Source of the DNA: a virus
DNA: 64,000 nt
IMG/VR virus record: IMGVR_UViG_3300032236_001613
Location: 124,001-188,000 of that record
Reading direction: 5' to 3' (one strand)
Below the pieces are notes generated by a model, which saw nothing but the letters and a program-made list of their open reading frames with translations, did not search any database and was not told where the DNA came from. Made by a program: the position numbers and the translations under genes. Shown in pieces: positions 40,787 to 49,608 of the stretch. The stretch's first letter is position 1; the number at the start of each line of letters is the position of its first letter.

Positions 40787-41242
40787 ATGAAACATAAATT
40801 ACTTATTTTGTTAGCATTTTATGCTACTACATCATCGGCAGCTCTACCTGACTTTTCTTTTAAAAGCCCTTCGTTTAACGGGCAAGGTTATGGATCATAC
40901 CAAGTAACCTTAGAGAACGAAGCTTACACTCGTTCACAACAGATACAGCAAGCATTAGAAGCAGCAGCACAAGCTGCTAAAAATGCTGCTGCTAATACCC
41001 CGATTAATCAATTCCTTACAAATCTTGAATCAAGAATTTACGCACAGATAGGTCAAAATCTTGCTACAGCAATGTTTGCCGGCGGGGATAAGACTAGCGG
41101 TAGTATCGATTTTCAAGGTAACACAATCTTTTGGCAGCATAATGCTACCGATATTACACTACAAGTAACAGATAGCTTGGGTAATGTAACCACAATCACT
41201 GTGCCGTTAGGTTCATTTAACATAACAGGATCGGGGGTCTGA
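40787..41242 (+). CDS. csgF: Curli assembly protein CsgF
   Basis: 151 residues. Signal peptide MKHKLLILLAFYATTSSA, then the CsgF opening LPDFSFKSPSFNGQGYGSYQ (compare F..F.NP.FGGN), the helical repeat region with TPINQFLTNLESRIYAQIG, and the C-terminal beta part DITLQVTDSLGNVTTITVPLG. CsgF plugs the CsgG pore at the cell surface and helps nucleate curli. It is 3 nt from csgG, as in bacteria. Confidence 0.9.
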   Translation: MKHKLLILLAFYATTSSAALPDFSFKSPSFNGQGYGSYQVTLENEAYTRSQQIQQALEAAAQAAKNAAANTPINQFLTNLESRIYAQIGQNLATAMFAGGDKTSGSIDFQGNTIFWQHNATDITLQVTDSLGNVTTITVPLGSFNITGSGV

Positions 41243-41244
41243 TA

Positions 41245-42165
41245 ATGCGATTACTGACTTTACTTGCTAGCACATTAGTGCTAACAGGCTGCGCAACCAT
41301 GCAGAGATTTGATCAACTATCGAAAATAAAATACGATCCTACTCCAATGGCAGATACTATGCAAAGAGAGTTTGACCGCATGCCTGCACCTAAGAACGGA
41401 AAAATTACTGTAGCCATTTACAATTTCCAAGATAAAACTGGACAACGTAAAACAGTACCAGGCGTAGCTAGTTTCTCTACAGCAGTAACGCAAGGTGCTG
41501 ATGCATTTTTAATACGTGCACTTCAAGAAGTAGGACACGGAGAATGGTTTGATGTTGTTGAAAGAAGTAATATTGACGACTTAACTAAAGAAAGATTAAT
41601 TATTAAACAGATGCGAGATGCATACGAAGGTAAAGATGCAGAAAAACTTATGCCATTAACCTTTGCGGGAATCATATTAGAAGGCGGTATTGTAGGATAC
41701 GATAGTAGTTTAGAATCCGGCGGTTATGCTAACAATTGGTTAGGTACTGGTAAACAAACACAATACAGTAAAGATATTGTAACTATAAGCTTACGAGCAG
41801 TATCGGTAAACACTGGCAAAGTATTAGCATCTGTTAATGTAACTAAGATAGTATTAAGTACTGCTGATAGCTTCGCAGTATTAAAGATGAAGCATGATGG
41901 AACAGCACCTTTTGAATTAGAAGGTGGAATAACAATGAACGAAGCGCCTACTATTGCTGTAAAGACTACAATAGAAGCAGCAGTAATAGAATTAATCAAA
42001 GAAGGCGAGCGTAAATCTATTTGGGATTATAAAACGACTGCACAATCTCAAATACCACAATCTGCACCGTTGGAAGGAACACCAACGATACCTGTAGGAA
42101 TGAATAAAACACCTAAGGTACCTGCGGATGTTGCAGTCAAAACTGGCGACATAAAAAACTTTTAA
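41245..42165 (+). CDS. csgG: Curli secretion channel CsgG
   Basis: 306 residues (E. coli 277). Lipoprotein signal with lipobox LTGC (Cys16). The CsgG core is seen as ITVAIYNFQDKTGQRK, ADAFLIRALQEVGHGEWFDVVERSNIDDLTKERLI, AGIILEGGIVGYDSSLESGGYANNWLG and TISLRAVSVNTGKVLASVN. The nonamer of this protein makes the outer-membrane pore for curli subunits. In a phage it could export phage curlins, or act as an open pore. Only some T4-like phages (pelagiphage HTVC008M, from memory) carry csgF-csgG. A Pro/Thr-rich C-terminal tail of about 45 residues is extra. Confidence 0.94.
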   Translation: MRLLTLLASTLVLTGCATMQRFDQLSKIKYDPTPMADTMQREFDRMPAPKNGKITVAIYNFQDKTGQRKTVPGVASFSTAVTQGADAFLIRALQEVGHGEWFDVVERSNIDDLTKERLIIKQMRDAYEGKDAEKLMPLTFAGIILEGGIVGYDSSLESGGYANNWLGTGKQTQYSKDIVTISLRAVSVNTGKVLASVNVTKIVLSTADSFAVLKMKHDGTAPFELEGGITMNEAPTIAVKTTIEAAVIELIKEGERKSIWDYKTTAQSQIPQSAPLEGTPTIPVGMNKTPKVPADVAVKTGDIKNF

Positions 42166-42174
42166 GGAGCAGAA

Positions 42175-43089
42175 ATGAAAAAGTTAAACACAATTCTTGC
42201 AAGCTTTGTGGCCGCAACGTTATTCGGTGCAGCAGCATATGCAGGAGACAACACAATTTATATTAACCAATCTGGTAATAATACTAATGTAAACATTACA
42301 CAAGATGGTGCTAGCAACGTTGTACAAGGCATTTCGAATTCAAATCCGGATGCTTTACAAAACGCAGCAATCGTTAAAGGTAATAATAACATTGTTAATA
42401 TTAGCCAAATTGGCACAGGCGATACATTAAACTTTGGTGTGCAAACTAGCACTGGAACAAAATTAATCGGGAATAGCTTTAGTTACAGCGTGACCGGCAA
42501 TAATGCTAACGCTATTATCAATAGCAACAACGACGGGTTAGGCATTAGTGCTAACAACACTATTTCTGTTAATCAAACAGGCGATTCAGCATACACCAAT
42601 ATCAACATGCTAGGCGGAGGTAACTCGTTTACTGCTGTAACTGCAGGCGGCAATGGAAATATGATTTCTGCTGTTATTAACGGTACAAATAATGTTGACA
42701 CAGTTAGCATGGTCGGTGGTGCAAGCAATAGCTTTAGCTTAGGTCAAGGTAACGCAACATCTCAAACTATGAACGGTACAGTTAATGTATCAACTAATGG
42801 TGCAACCGATAACGTTACTATTAGCCAATTTGGCGGAGCAGTAGGTGACAGTGTTACAGTCGGCGGCTACAACTCAGTAGGACTTACTACAGTTGGAGCA
42901 TTCAACGGATCTGGTAACACAATGGTTATTGCTCAAAGCGGTGTTTATGACAACGCATTGACACTTGGCGGTAACGGTAGTAGTAATGTTTTCAATGTAA
43001 CTCAATCAGCTTTGGGAGGCAACAACCTTGCTAATATCCAAAGCAATGGAAGTAGCAATACATTTAACATAACACAAACACACCGTTGA
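42175..43089 (+). CDS. Curlin-repeat amyloid subunit (CsgA/B-like)
   Basis: 304 residues, AAGGAG site. Signal peptide ending AAAYAGD, then tandem curlin-like repeats: NTIYINQSGNNTNVNITQDGASN, NNNIVNISQIGTGD, NTISVNQTGDSAYTN, NVTISQFGG, NTMVIAQSGVYDNAL, NVFNVTQSALGGNN. The Q-(S/I/T)-G-x-x-N spacing is the curlin (PF07012-like) signature. It is the likely cargo of CsgG. No cysteine is present. The chain is longer and more irregular than CsgA (151 aa). Confidence 0.88.
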   Translation: MKKLNTILASFVAATLFGAAAYAGDNTIYINQSGNNTNVNITQDGASNVVQGISNSNPDALQNAAIVKGNNNIVNISQIGTGDTLNFGVQTSTGTKLIGNSFSYSVTGNNANAIINSNNDGLGISANNTISVNQTGDSAYTNINMLGGGNSFTAVTAGGNGNMISAVINGTNNVDTVSMVGGASNSFSLGQGNATSQTMNGTVNVSTNGATDNVTISQFGGAVGDSVTVGGYNSVGLTTVGAFNGSGNTMVIAQSGVYDNALTLGGNGSSNVFNVTQSALGGNNLANIQSNGSSNTFNITQTHR

Positions 43090-43090
43090 T

Positions 43091-44293
43091 ATGAAAAAGA
43101 TCCTACTGACGGCTATATTAGTTTCAATATCTTTGAACTGTATAGCCTCAGTAGGTCAAATTACTGAGATGTCACAAACACCTGCAGTAATACAAAGAAA
43201 TAAATCAACACTAACAGGTATAACTGGCACTGGCGTTGAAATGGCCGACGTAGTTAATACTAAGCATGGCAAAGTTGGCATTGTATTTGAAGACGATACT
43301 AAAGTACAAGTAAGCGAAGATTCAAAACTAGTAATCGACGATTTTGTTTATGACCCCAAAGGTAAAAAACCTAACCGCCTGGCCCTTAACATGGCATCGG
43401 GTACTGTTAGGTATGCATCAGGCGTTATTGCACATAGTAATCCTAACGCTGTAAATCTACGCACTCCTACTGCAACTATTGCAGTGCGTGGAACTGATTT
43501 CACTACTACAGTAGCCGAGCTAGGCGAAAGTACAATTATATTGTTACCCAGCTGCCCTAATGCTAATCCAATAGATTACGAAGTAGAGTGCAAGACAGGT
43601 AAAATCGAAGTAATAACAGATGCAGGATCAGTTACATTAGATAAACCATTCCAAGCAACAAAAGTTTTATCTGCAAATACGTTTCCTTTAAAACCTGTTA
43701 TTCTAAAATTAAATGAAAACGCTATTAGTAACATGTTAATACTTAGTCCTCCGCCGCAGATAAAAATGGCGCAAGAGCGTGCAGAAAGAGAAACAAAAGC
43801 AGGTGCTGCAACTTCTTTAATAACAACTACTACAAAAATTGACGCAGAAAAACCCACAGTTGAAACAGCTAATGTTGTAGCAGATTGGTCAGTTGATATC
43901 GAACATCCTGTTATAGCAACAGTGTCAGTAAAATCTACAGTAATTAAAGTAGAACCTGTTACACCTAGTGCATTTTTAGATAATGAAACTTTAAATATTG
44001 TATTAGACATGGTTAGTGTACAGATTAATGCAACTCCTACTAACAATAATTCTCTAACAACTACTCCTATTAAAAATACTATTATTCCTGATTACACACC
44101 TACAAGCGGAACAGTTGCTACTATCGATACTCAACAGGTAGAAATATGCCGTACAGACTTTAGTAATAACACAGTATGCGCAATTACTCCACGAGATCAA
44201 AGCAGCATAATTACGCAAACACAAGGTACAGTTACAGTCGTAAATAGAATTAATCAAGGTGGTAATACTGTTATAACCACAAGGCAAAACTAA
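43091..44293 (+). CDS. FecR-domain secreted protein
   Basis: 400 residues. Signal peptide MKKILLTAILVSISLNCIAS, then FecR domain (about 45-160): VVNTKHGKVGIVFEDDTKVQVSEDSKLVIDDF, MASGTVRYASG and LRTPTATIAVRGTDF. The rest is low-complexity, Thr/Val-rich. In bacteria FecR-domain proteins often sit beside CHASE2 cyclases, as here. It may be a periplasmic sensor or matrix protein. Starts 2 nt after the curlin gene. Confidence 0.8.
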   Translation: MKKILLTAILVSISLNCIASVGQITEMSQTPAVIQRNKSTLTGITGTGVEMADVVNTKHGKVGIVFEDDTKVQVSEDSKLVIDDFVYDPKGKKPNRLALNMASGTVRYASGVIAHSNPNAVNLRTPTATIAVRGTDFTTTVAELGESTIILLPSCPNANPIDYEVECKTGKIEVITDAGSVTLDKPFQATKVLSANTFPLKPVILKLNENAISNMLILSPPPQIKMAQERAERETKAGAATSLITTTTKIDAEKPTVETANVVADWSVDIEHPVIATVSVKSTVIKVEPVTPSAFLDNETLNIVLDMVSVQINATPTNNNSLTTTPIKNTIIPDYTPTSGTVATIDTQQVEICRTDFSNNTVCAITPRDQSSIITQTQGTVTVVNRINQGGNTVITTRQN

Positions 44294-45600
44294 TGAAACA
44301 GTTTTTCTTAACTTTATTATTGTTTCTATCTAGTACAGCACTAGCTGATGTTGGAGATTTACCTGGATTAACTTATACTAGCTATTACGAAACTGCCGGA
44401 GCCACACCCACACGCTCGACTACAGCGTATCCGGTAGCTACTACAGGAGTATTAAACACTTTCTATATTCCTAGTAGTGGAAGCATGTTAGGAGCTAGTA
44501 GAACTAATATGATTATGGTGCATATTACAGGCTATATGGAAATTATGCCTACTGCTAACCTAGCTGCAGGAACTAGTGTTAATGTAACCTTTTACGATCA
44601 AAGTGACGACGGGTTCAGTTTAGCTTTAAATGGAACATATGTAATTAACAATTGGAAAGAACAAGGGTGTAGTTGTTCGGTTAACTGGAACGGAGCATCT
44701 AACTCTAATGGGTCGACTACTATGGTGGTAGGGCAATTATACGCCGTTGATGCTTGGTATTATAATAATGGTGGCGGTTACGGTATGCAGTTGTATTGGA
44801 ACGTTGGAGGTTCTATTACTAATATTCCTGCCGGTGATTTATATAGAACTATTGTAACTTACTCTAGTAGTATAACTGCAGCACAACAAACTGACGTTAC
44901 TAGATTTAATAATACATCTATTTCAGGCAATGCTATCTACATAAGACAAAGCGGTAATAATGATAAAATTACTGTGCAGCAAATCGGGTCGAATAATTTA
45001 ATTACCGGAGTTGGGCAACAATTTGCTATTGTTCAAAACGGCAATAATACTATTAATATTAAACAAGGTAATCTTAATAATTTAGGAAAAAATGAAATAG
45101 ACCTTAGTGTAGTAGGCGGAAGCAATAGTGTTGCTATAACAGAAGGATATGATACTAATGGTACTAGTGCTGGTAATAACTATCAGCTAGTAGGTATTAA
45201 CGGAATAGGAAATACTGTTACAACTAGCCAAACTAACGACGGTGGTAGTGTAGGACATTTTTTAGAGGCTGTTGTTAATGGTAATTACAATACTGTAGGA
45301 ATTATTCAAAGTAATAACACACAAAAGCAGATATTTGCCAGCATCACAGGAAATAATAATACTATTACTACTAGCCAAACAGGTACAGGACAACATTATC
45401 TTAATATAACAGAAACCGGAAACGGCAATAGTGCTGTAGTTAATCAAAGCGGTAATACTAATAATGCTGCTACCATAGTACTAAATAATCAAGGAGCACC
45501 TGCGAGTGTTAATCTAACCCAAACAGGAGGTCAGGTTTACAGTATAACGCAAACATGCGTAACCACTTGCGGCACTGTTACTGTTAAGCAAGGACCTTAA
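44293..45600 (+). CDS. PA14-like domain fused to curlin repeats
   Basis: 435 residues. Signal peptide MKQFFLTLLLFLSSTALA. Residues about 70-200 look like a PA14/GLEYA-type sugar-binding sandwich: VTFYDQSDDGFSLALNGTYVINNWKEQG and QLYAVDAWYYNNGGGYGMQLYWN. From about 215 on there are curlin repeats (AIYIRQSGNNDKITVQQIGSNN, NTINIKQGN, NTVTTSQTND, NSAVVNQSGNTNN). This suggests a CsgG-exported adhesin or nucleator (CsgB-like role) that binds a glycan. ATG overlaps the previous stop. Confidence 0.78.
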   Translation: MKQFFLTLLLFLSSTALADVGDLPGLTYTSYYETAGATPTRSTTAYPVATTGVLNTFYIPSSGSMLGASRTNMIMVHITGYMEIMPTANLAAGTSVNVTFYDQSDDGFSLALNGTYVINNWKEQGCSCSVNWNGASNSNGSTTMVVGQLYAVDAWYYNNGGGYGMQLYWNVGGSITNIPAGDLYRTIVTYSSSITAAQQTDVTRFNNTSISGNAIYIRQSGNNDKITVQQIGSNNLITGVGQQFAIVQNGNNTINIKQGNLNNLGKNEIDLSVVGGSNSVAITEGYDTNGTSAGNNYQLVGINGIGNTVTTSQTNDGGSVGHFLEAVVNGNYNTVGIIQSNNTQKQIFASITGNNNTITTSQTGTGQHYLNITETGNGNSAVVNQSGNTNNAATIVLNNQGAPASVNLTQTGGQVYSITQTCVTTCGTVTVKQGP

Positions 45601-47628
45601 ATGTTTAAAAAAATTCTGTTGAGTCCGTGGACTGCACTACTTACACTTTTTTTAGTAGTTGCTGTTAGAGTGGTCGATCCTAGCTTTGTTGAAAGTGTGC
45701 GCCTTAGATATTTTGATACTTTAATTACAAATAAAGCATCTACGGCTAATAATATTTTTACTGTTAATATTGACGAAGCTGCATTAGATCGTTACGGTCA
45801 ATGGCCATTACCTCGCAACGTATATGCTGACATTATACAAGATTTGTATAATCGTCATGCAGGATTAGTTGTATTAGATGTTGTAATGTCTGAAAAAGAT
45901 CGTATGGGCGGCGATTCTGCATTAGCTGATATGATGAAACAGTATCCAGTAGTATTAGCTAACATTCCAGCAGAAAAAACTAAAAACGATCCGCGTGCAC
46001 CCGGAAGTGCAGTAATGGGTGCAGATCATTTAGATCGTATTGTACAATATCCGGGACTAATTGCTAATATTCCTGCATTAGAAGAAAATGCTGTAGGTAT
46101 AGGCAGTGTAAACACTATGCCAGAAATTGATGGAGTTAATCGTCGTGTACCTTTAATTGCTGCAATTAACGGAAAACTATACCCGTCATTAGCCATGGAA
46201 GCACTACGTGTTGCAGGTAATGATACTACATTTCAAGTTAAGCTTAACGAAAATGGTGTAGAGAAAATGCGTATACCTGCATTCGGACCTATCGCAACAG
46301 ATAGCCTAGGACGCATTTGGGTTGACTGGAGTCAACAAAATCGACAGATTTCTATAACAGATTTACCTAAAGACTTTAATGGTGCTGTAGTTATAGTAGG
46401 CCCTACTGCTGCAGGTATTGCTAATCCTGTTCCGACTTCTCGAGGCGCGGTTTATCCTCAAGATATGCAAGCTGCAGTATTAGGTACAATGATAAATGGC
46501 GTAACAATACAAAGACCCGATTATGCAGACGGACTAGAAATCGTTGCTATTTTATTAGCAAGTGTTATACTGTTAATTCTAACAAGGTGGGTTTATGCAG
46601 GATTGGCGGCAGTCGTTATTTTACTGGGTTCAGGAGCTTTTGGCAGTTATTATCTTTTTAGCCATTACCTTTGGCTTTTTGATGCTAGTGCTTTTGTTGC
46701 TGCGATCGTCCTTGTGTCACTCCATGCCTATGGAGTTAAATTCGTTAGTGAATATTTGCAGAAGCAACAAATAAAGAAACAGTTTGGCACATACTTGAGT
46801 CCGGCAATGGTTGAAAAATTACAAAAAAATCCCGAACTATTAAAGTTGGGCGGTGAATCACGCGAACTTAGTATTATGTTTACGGACGTTCGAGGATTTA
46901 CAGGAATTAGCGAACACTATGGCAAGGATGTACAGGGACTTACTAAGATTATGAATCGCTATATGACTGCCATGACTGCAAAAATCATAGAGAATGAAGG
47001 TACACTAGATAAGTACATTGGTGATGCACAAATGGCATTCTGGAACGCACCGTTAGACGATGCTGCCCACGCTAAACATGCTGTAAAAACTGCATTAGCT
47101 ATGTTAAAAGATTTGGAGAATTTTAATGCAGAAATCGCTAAAGAAGGTGTTCCAGAGTTTGGAATGGGGCTTGGCATTAACACTGATACTGTCGTGGTTG
47201 GCAATATGGGGAGTAGTCAGCGTTTTGATTATACTTGTCTTGGGGACGGCGTTAATCTTGCGAGTCGTTTGGAAGGACAAAGTAAGCCCTATGGTGTCAA
47301 GATTATTCTCGGGCCGAAAACAGCAGAATATGTAATGGACGAATATCCTTTAATCGAATTAGATTTAATTGCTGTTAAAGGTAAAAAAGAACCTGTTAAG
47401 ATCTATACTGTAGCACCGATTGACGATGCTATGGCTTGGCTATTACACGAAAAGTTCTTAGATGCCTACAGAGACGGTATGTGGGTAGGTGCACGTTTCT
47501 ATGCTGAAGAATTGCGTGACAAAGGATGGAATGGCGAGATGTACAAGTATTACGAAATGATGCTAGAGCGTATGCAAGGAGAAGTTCCGTTAGATTGGGA
47601 CGGTGTATTTAGAGCCACTAGCAAATAA
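45601..47628 (+). CDS. CHASE2-domain class III adenylate cyclase
   Basis: 675 residues. One N-terminal helix, a periplasmic CHASE2 sensor (about 30-310; NIDEAALDRYGQWPLPR, VVLDVVMSEKDRMGGD), three transmembrane helices (about 315-385), then a cyclase domain from about 420: IMFTDVRGFTGISE (metal Asp), DKYIGDAQMAFWNAP (Lys and second Asp), and YTCLGDGVNLASRLEG (Asn-x3-Arg transition-state residues), all intact. A ~75-residue C-terminal tail follows. It should make cAMP on sensing an unknown periplasmic signal, perhaps with the neighbouring FecR protein. Host cAMP-CRP circuits would be the target. Confidence 0.9.
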   Translation: MFKKILLSPWTALLTLFLVVAVRVVDPSFVESVRLRYFDTLITNKASTANNIFTVNIDEAALDRYGQWPLPRNVYADIIQDLYNRHAGLVVLDVVMSEKDRMGGDSALADMMKQYPVVLANIPAEKTKNDPRAPGSAVMGADHLDRIVQYPGLIANIPALEENAVGIGSVNTMPEIDGVNRRVPLIAAINGKLYPSLAMEALRVAGNDTTFQVKLNENGVEKMRIPAFGPIATDSLGRIWVDWSQQNRQISITDLPKDFNGAVVIVGPTAAGIANPVPTSRGAVYPQDMQAAVLGTMINGVTIQRPDYADGLEIVAILLASVILLILTRWVYAGLAAVVILLGSGAFGSYYLFSHYLWLFDASAFVAAIVLVSLHAYGVKFVSEYLQKQQIKKQFGTYLSPAMVEKLQKNPELLKLGGESRELSIMFTDVRGFTGISEHYGKDVQGLTKIMNRYMTAMTAKIIENEGTLDKYIGDAQMAFWNAPLDDAAHAKHAVKTALAMLKDLENFNAEIAKEGVPEFGMGLGINTDTVVVGNMGSSQRFDYTCLGDGVNLASRLEGQSKPYGVKIILGPKTAEYVMDEYPLIELDLIAVKGKKEPVKIYTVAPIDDAMAWLLHEKFLDAYRDGMWVGARFYAEELRDKGWNGEMYKYYEMMLERMQGEVPLDWDGVFRATSK

Positions 47629-47630
47629 TA

Positions 47631-47954
47631 TTACCAAGGCAATGGAGTTGTTATCACCGGATTTATTAATGAAGATATCTTACTTTGCACTGTAGATTCT
47701 GTAGATACTTTGTCGATATTATTCCACACCCATCCTAAAACAATATCCGGAGTCAATAAATCGTATGGTATATAAGTATCAGGTTGGTAAGCAATATTAC
47801 ACGATCCTTCATGATCGGCACTAACTGTGTTACCATTGTTATCTGTATCAATACCGTAGCAATTCCAGTAAACAGTATAAACAATATTTGGACGATCGCC
47901 TATTAAAGGAAAAGATTCCATACTTCTAATAATCCAATTAAATGTCGCAGCCAT
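47631..47954 (-). CDS. Conserved T4-like phage protein
   Basis: 107 residues (MAATFNWIIRSMESFPLIGDRPNIVYTVYWNCYGIDTDNNGNTVSADHEG...). The pattern FNWxIxxMxxxP..G....V..V.W.C.G.D....G.. is, from memory, common in phages of this group, near tail genes. No enzyme motif. Convergent with the cyclase gene, 2 nt apart and with no terminator. Confidence 0.65.
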   Translation of the reverse strand: MAATFNWIIRSMESFPLIGDRPNIVYTVYWNCYGIDTDNNGNTVSADHEGSCNIAYQPDTYIPYDLLTPDIVLGWVWNNIDKVSTESTVQSKISSLINPVITTPLPW

Positions 47955-47965
47955 AATTAACTACC

Positions 47966-48289
47966 TTATGATTCACCAGCCGATGCTGTATTGTCGTCTT
48001 CCGACTTCTTAATTTTATTTATTGTCTGCTCAGCTTCAACTCGTTCTCTCTCAATGGTTTTTCCACGTAAATGTAGAACAGTAGTTACTTTTTGATTTAA
48101 TCTAATTAAATCGTTATCGAGCATACGTATACGATCTATTAATGCAATAAGAACAGTATTTGATTCGCTTAATACTGGCTTAATTTCTTTGGTAGCCCAC
48201 TCCCATACATAATAGATTAAATATCCCATACCTCCTGCAGCTACAACAGGAAACCCATACTTATTAATTAAATCAACAACGTCAGACAT
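47966..48289 (-). CDS. Small holin-like membrane protein (paralogue A)
   Basis: 107 residues: one N-terminal transmembrane helix (YGFPVVAAGGMGYLIYYVWEWA) and a coiled-coil domain (IALIDRIRMLDNDLIRLNQKVTTVLHLRGK) with a charged tail. A related protein at 49609 has the same layout (GFPIAAACAGGYFVF..., then IITALDNRVKTMNHDVIRID). Such BhlA/XhlA-like proteins are holin candidates. Confidence 0.6.
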   Translation of the reverse strand: MSDVVDLINKYGFPVVAAGGMGYLIYYVWEWATKEIKPVLSESNTVLIALIDRIRMLDNDLIRLNQKVTTVLHLRGKTIERERVEAEQTINKIKKSEDDNTASAGES

Positions 48290-48291
48290 GC

Positions 48292-48483
48292 TTAAGCATA
48301 CATATCATCTGAATCGCTGCTCGATTGATGATGTACTAATTCTCCCATTTCGTTAAACACTTTAGCAGAATGATGTTTTCTACCGTTTAAAAAACCTAAA
48401 GCTTCTTCTAAAGTATTAAAAATATACTCTCTGGCTCTTAAGGTTCCAGAAAACCAATTGTGTGTTTTAACTTTGTGTTTCAT
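48292..48483 (-). CDS. Small phage protein, 63 aa
   Basis: MKHKVKTHNWFSGTLRAREYIFNTLEEALGFLNGRKHHSAKVFNEMGELVHHQ... resembles a small conserved protein of T4-like cyanophages (HxAKVFxxxGxLVH) by memory. Acidic His/Ser tail. Situated between a holin-like gene and a glycosyltransferase. Confidence 0.6.
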   Translation of the reverse strand: MKHKVKTHNWFSGTLRAREYIFNTLEEALGFLNGRKHHSAKVFNEMGELVHHQSSSDSDDMYA

Positions 48484-48484
48484 T

Positions 48485-49543
48485 CTACTCTCCGGAAAAG
48501 ATAGAAACCCATAGTTTTTGGGTTTCTTTGGTATATTTAGTTAAATTTCGCTGATTTAACATAACGTTAACACTGGGATTTAGATAAGTACGGTGTATGA
48601 TATCAGCTATCTGATCGCTATCTGTAGGATCGCAGTTAAAAAATCTAGTTGACCAAGGTATTTCTTTAGATCCAACAATAGGTACACCTTGACTAATTAA
48701 ATCGGCACTTACAATATTAAATGTTTCGCTAAAATTACATTGTAAACCAATATCCATATCAGCACAAATTTTGAGAAACTCTTCTCTAGGAGTCCATTCG
48801 TGTATTATTAATTGGTGTCCTTGATCGTTAAGATGTTGAAATAATGCTTTTAGATTATTCATTACAGGATCGCCCTTCATTTCGATGCGCCCGCCATTGA
48901 TATGAAATCTTAATTGTTTACCAATTTGATTAGCAAATTTTAAAGCAGCGAACGCTTGTAATAAATGATTTTTTAACGGACGAACTGCTCCAAAGCACGC
49001 AATGTCTACCCAATATTTGTTATTATTATATTTTTTAATTTTATAATCTGATGGGTAATAATTTGGCATATAAAAAACTCTTTGTTTAGTTTCTTCGTCG
49101 GACCACTGTTGTGTTGTTTTTAAGTATTCTCTAATTTCTCCTAACATCCTCGGAGCATTAATTCCTATATCGATGTTATTATATGTTACATAATCACCAA
49201 TCCAGTTCATAGCCATACCTTCGCCGGCCATAAAAGGCATTTCGCTATGTAATCTAATAATCCATCTCACCTTAGGGTGTAATTTATTAAGAACTGCAAA
49301 TTTTGTAGGTACTACCCAAAGTGCTTCGATAATAACATGAGTAGGACGGTGTTTTGTTACTAAACGATCAATGCAATTATTATCTATCGCTACTTCTAAC
49401 GCAGATTCAATTCCTGCATTTAGTAACATCTCGTGCATAAAATTAGCCGAATTATACAATCCTGTACTAAGGCCTATAGGACTATGGGCAATAGGATTAT
49501 AGTCCTCTCGTCTTTTGAGAATGAATAATACTTTTTTTGACAT
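48485..49543 (-). CDS. GT-B glycosyltransferase (GT4-like)
   Basis: 352 residues. It has the GT-B layout with DIACFGAVRPLKNHLLQAFAAL at the linker (GT4-type start of the C-terminal domain), then HEWTPREEFLKICADMDIGLQCNFSETFNIVSADLISQGVPIVGSKEIPW with the E-x7-E-like donor-site region (SETFNIVSADL). Probably adds a sugar to a surface or phage glycan. Confidence 0.75.
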   Translation of the reverse strand: MSKKVLFILKRREDYNPIAHSPIGLSTGLYNSANFMHEMLLNAGIESALEVAIDNNCIDRLVTKHRPTHVIIEALWVVPTKFAVLNKLHPKVRWIIRLHSEMPFMAGEGMAMNWIGDYVTYNNIDIGINAPRMLGEIREYLKTTQQWSDEETKQRVFYMPNYYPSDYKIKKYNNNKYWVDIACFGAVRPLKNHLLQAFAALKFANQIGKQLRFHINGGRIEMKGDPVMNNLKALFQHLNDQGHQLIIHEWTPREEFLKICADMDIGLQCNFSETFNIVSADLISQGVPIVGSKEIPWSTRFFNCDPTDSDQIADIIHRTYLNPSVNVMLNQRNLTKYTKETQKLWVSIFSGE

Positions 49544-49568
49544 TGGAAATCTCTCGTTTATGTACCGA

Positions 49569-49576
49569 TATTTATA
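49569..49576 (-). promoter_or_regulatory. Late promoter box (TATAAATA)
   Basis: Exact minus-strand TATAAATA, 25 nt before the GT4-like start at 49543. Confidence 0.6.
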
Positions 49577-49608
49577 TACGTATATATTAAATATTTGTTA
49601 CTTTGGAA

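Noticed and set aside
43576-44046. 156-residue minus-strand frame in the FecR gene
   Set aside because: Antisense shadow of a Thr/Val-rich coding region; composition and absence of start signals argue against it.
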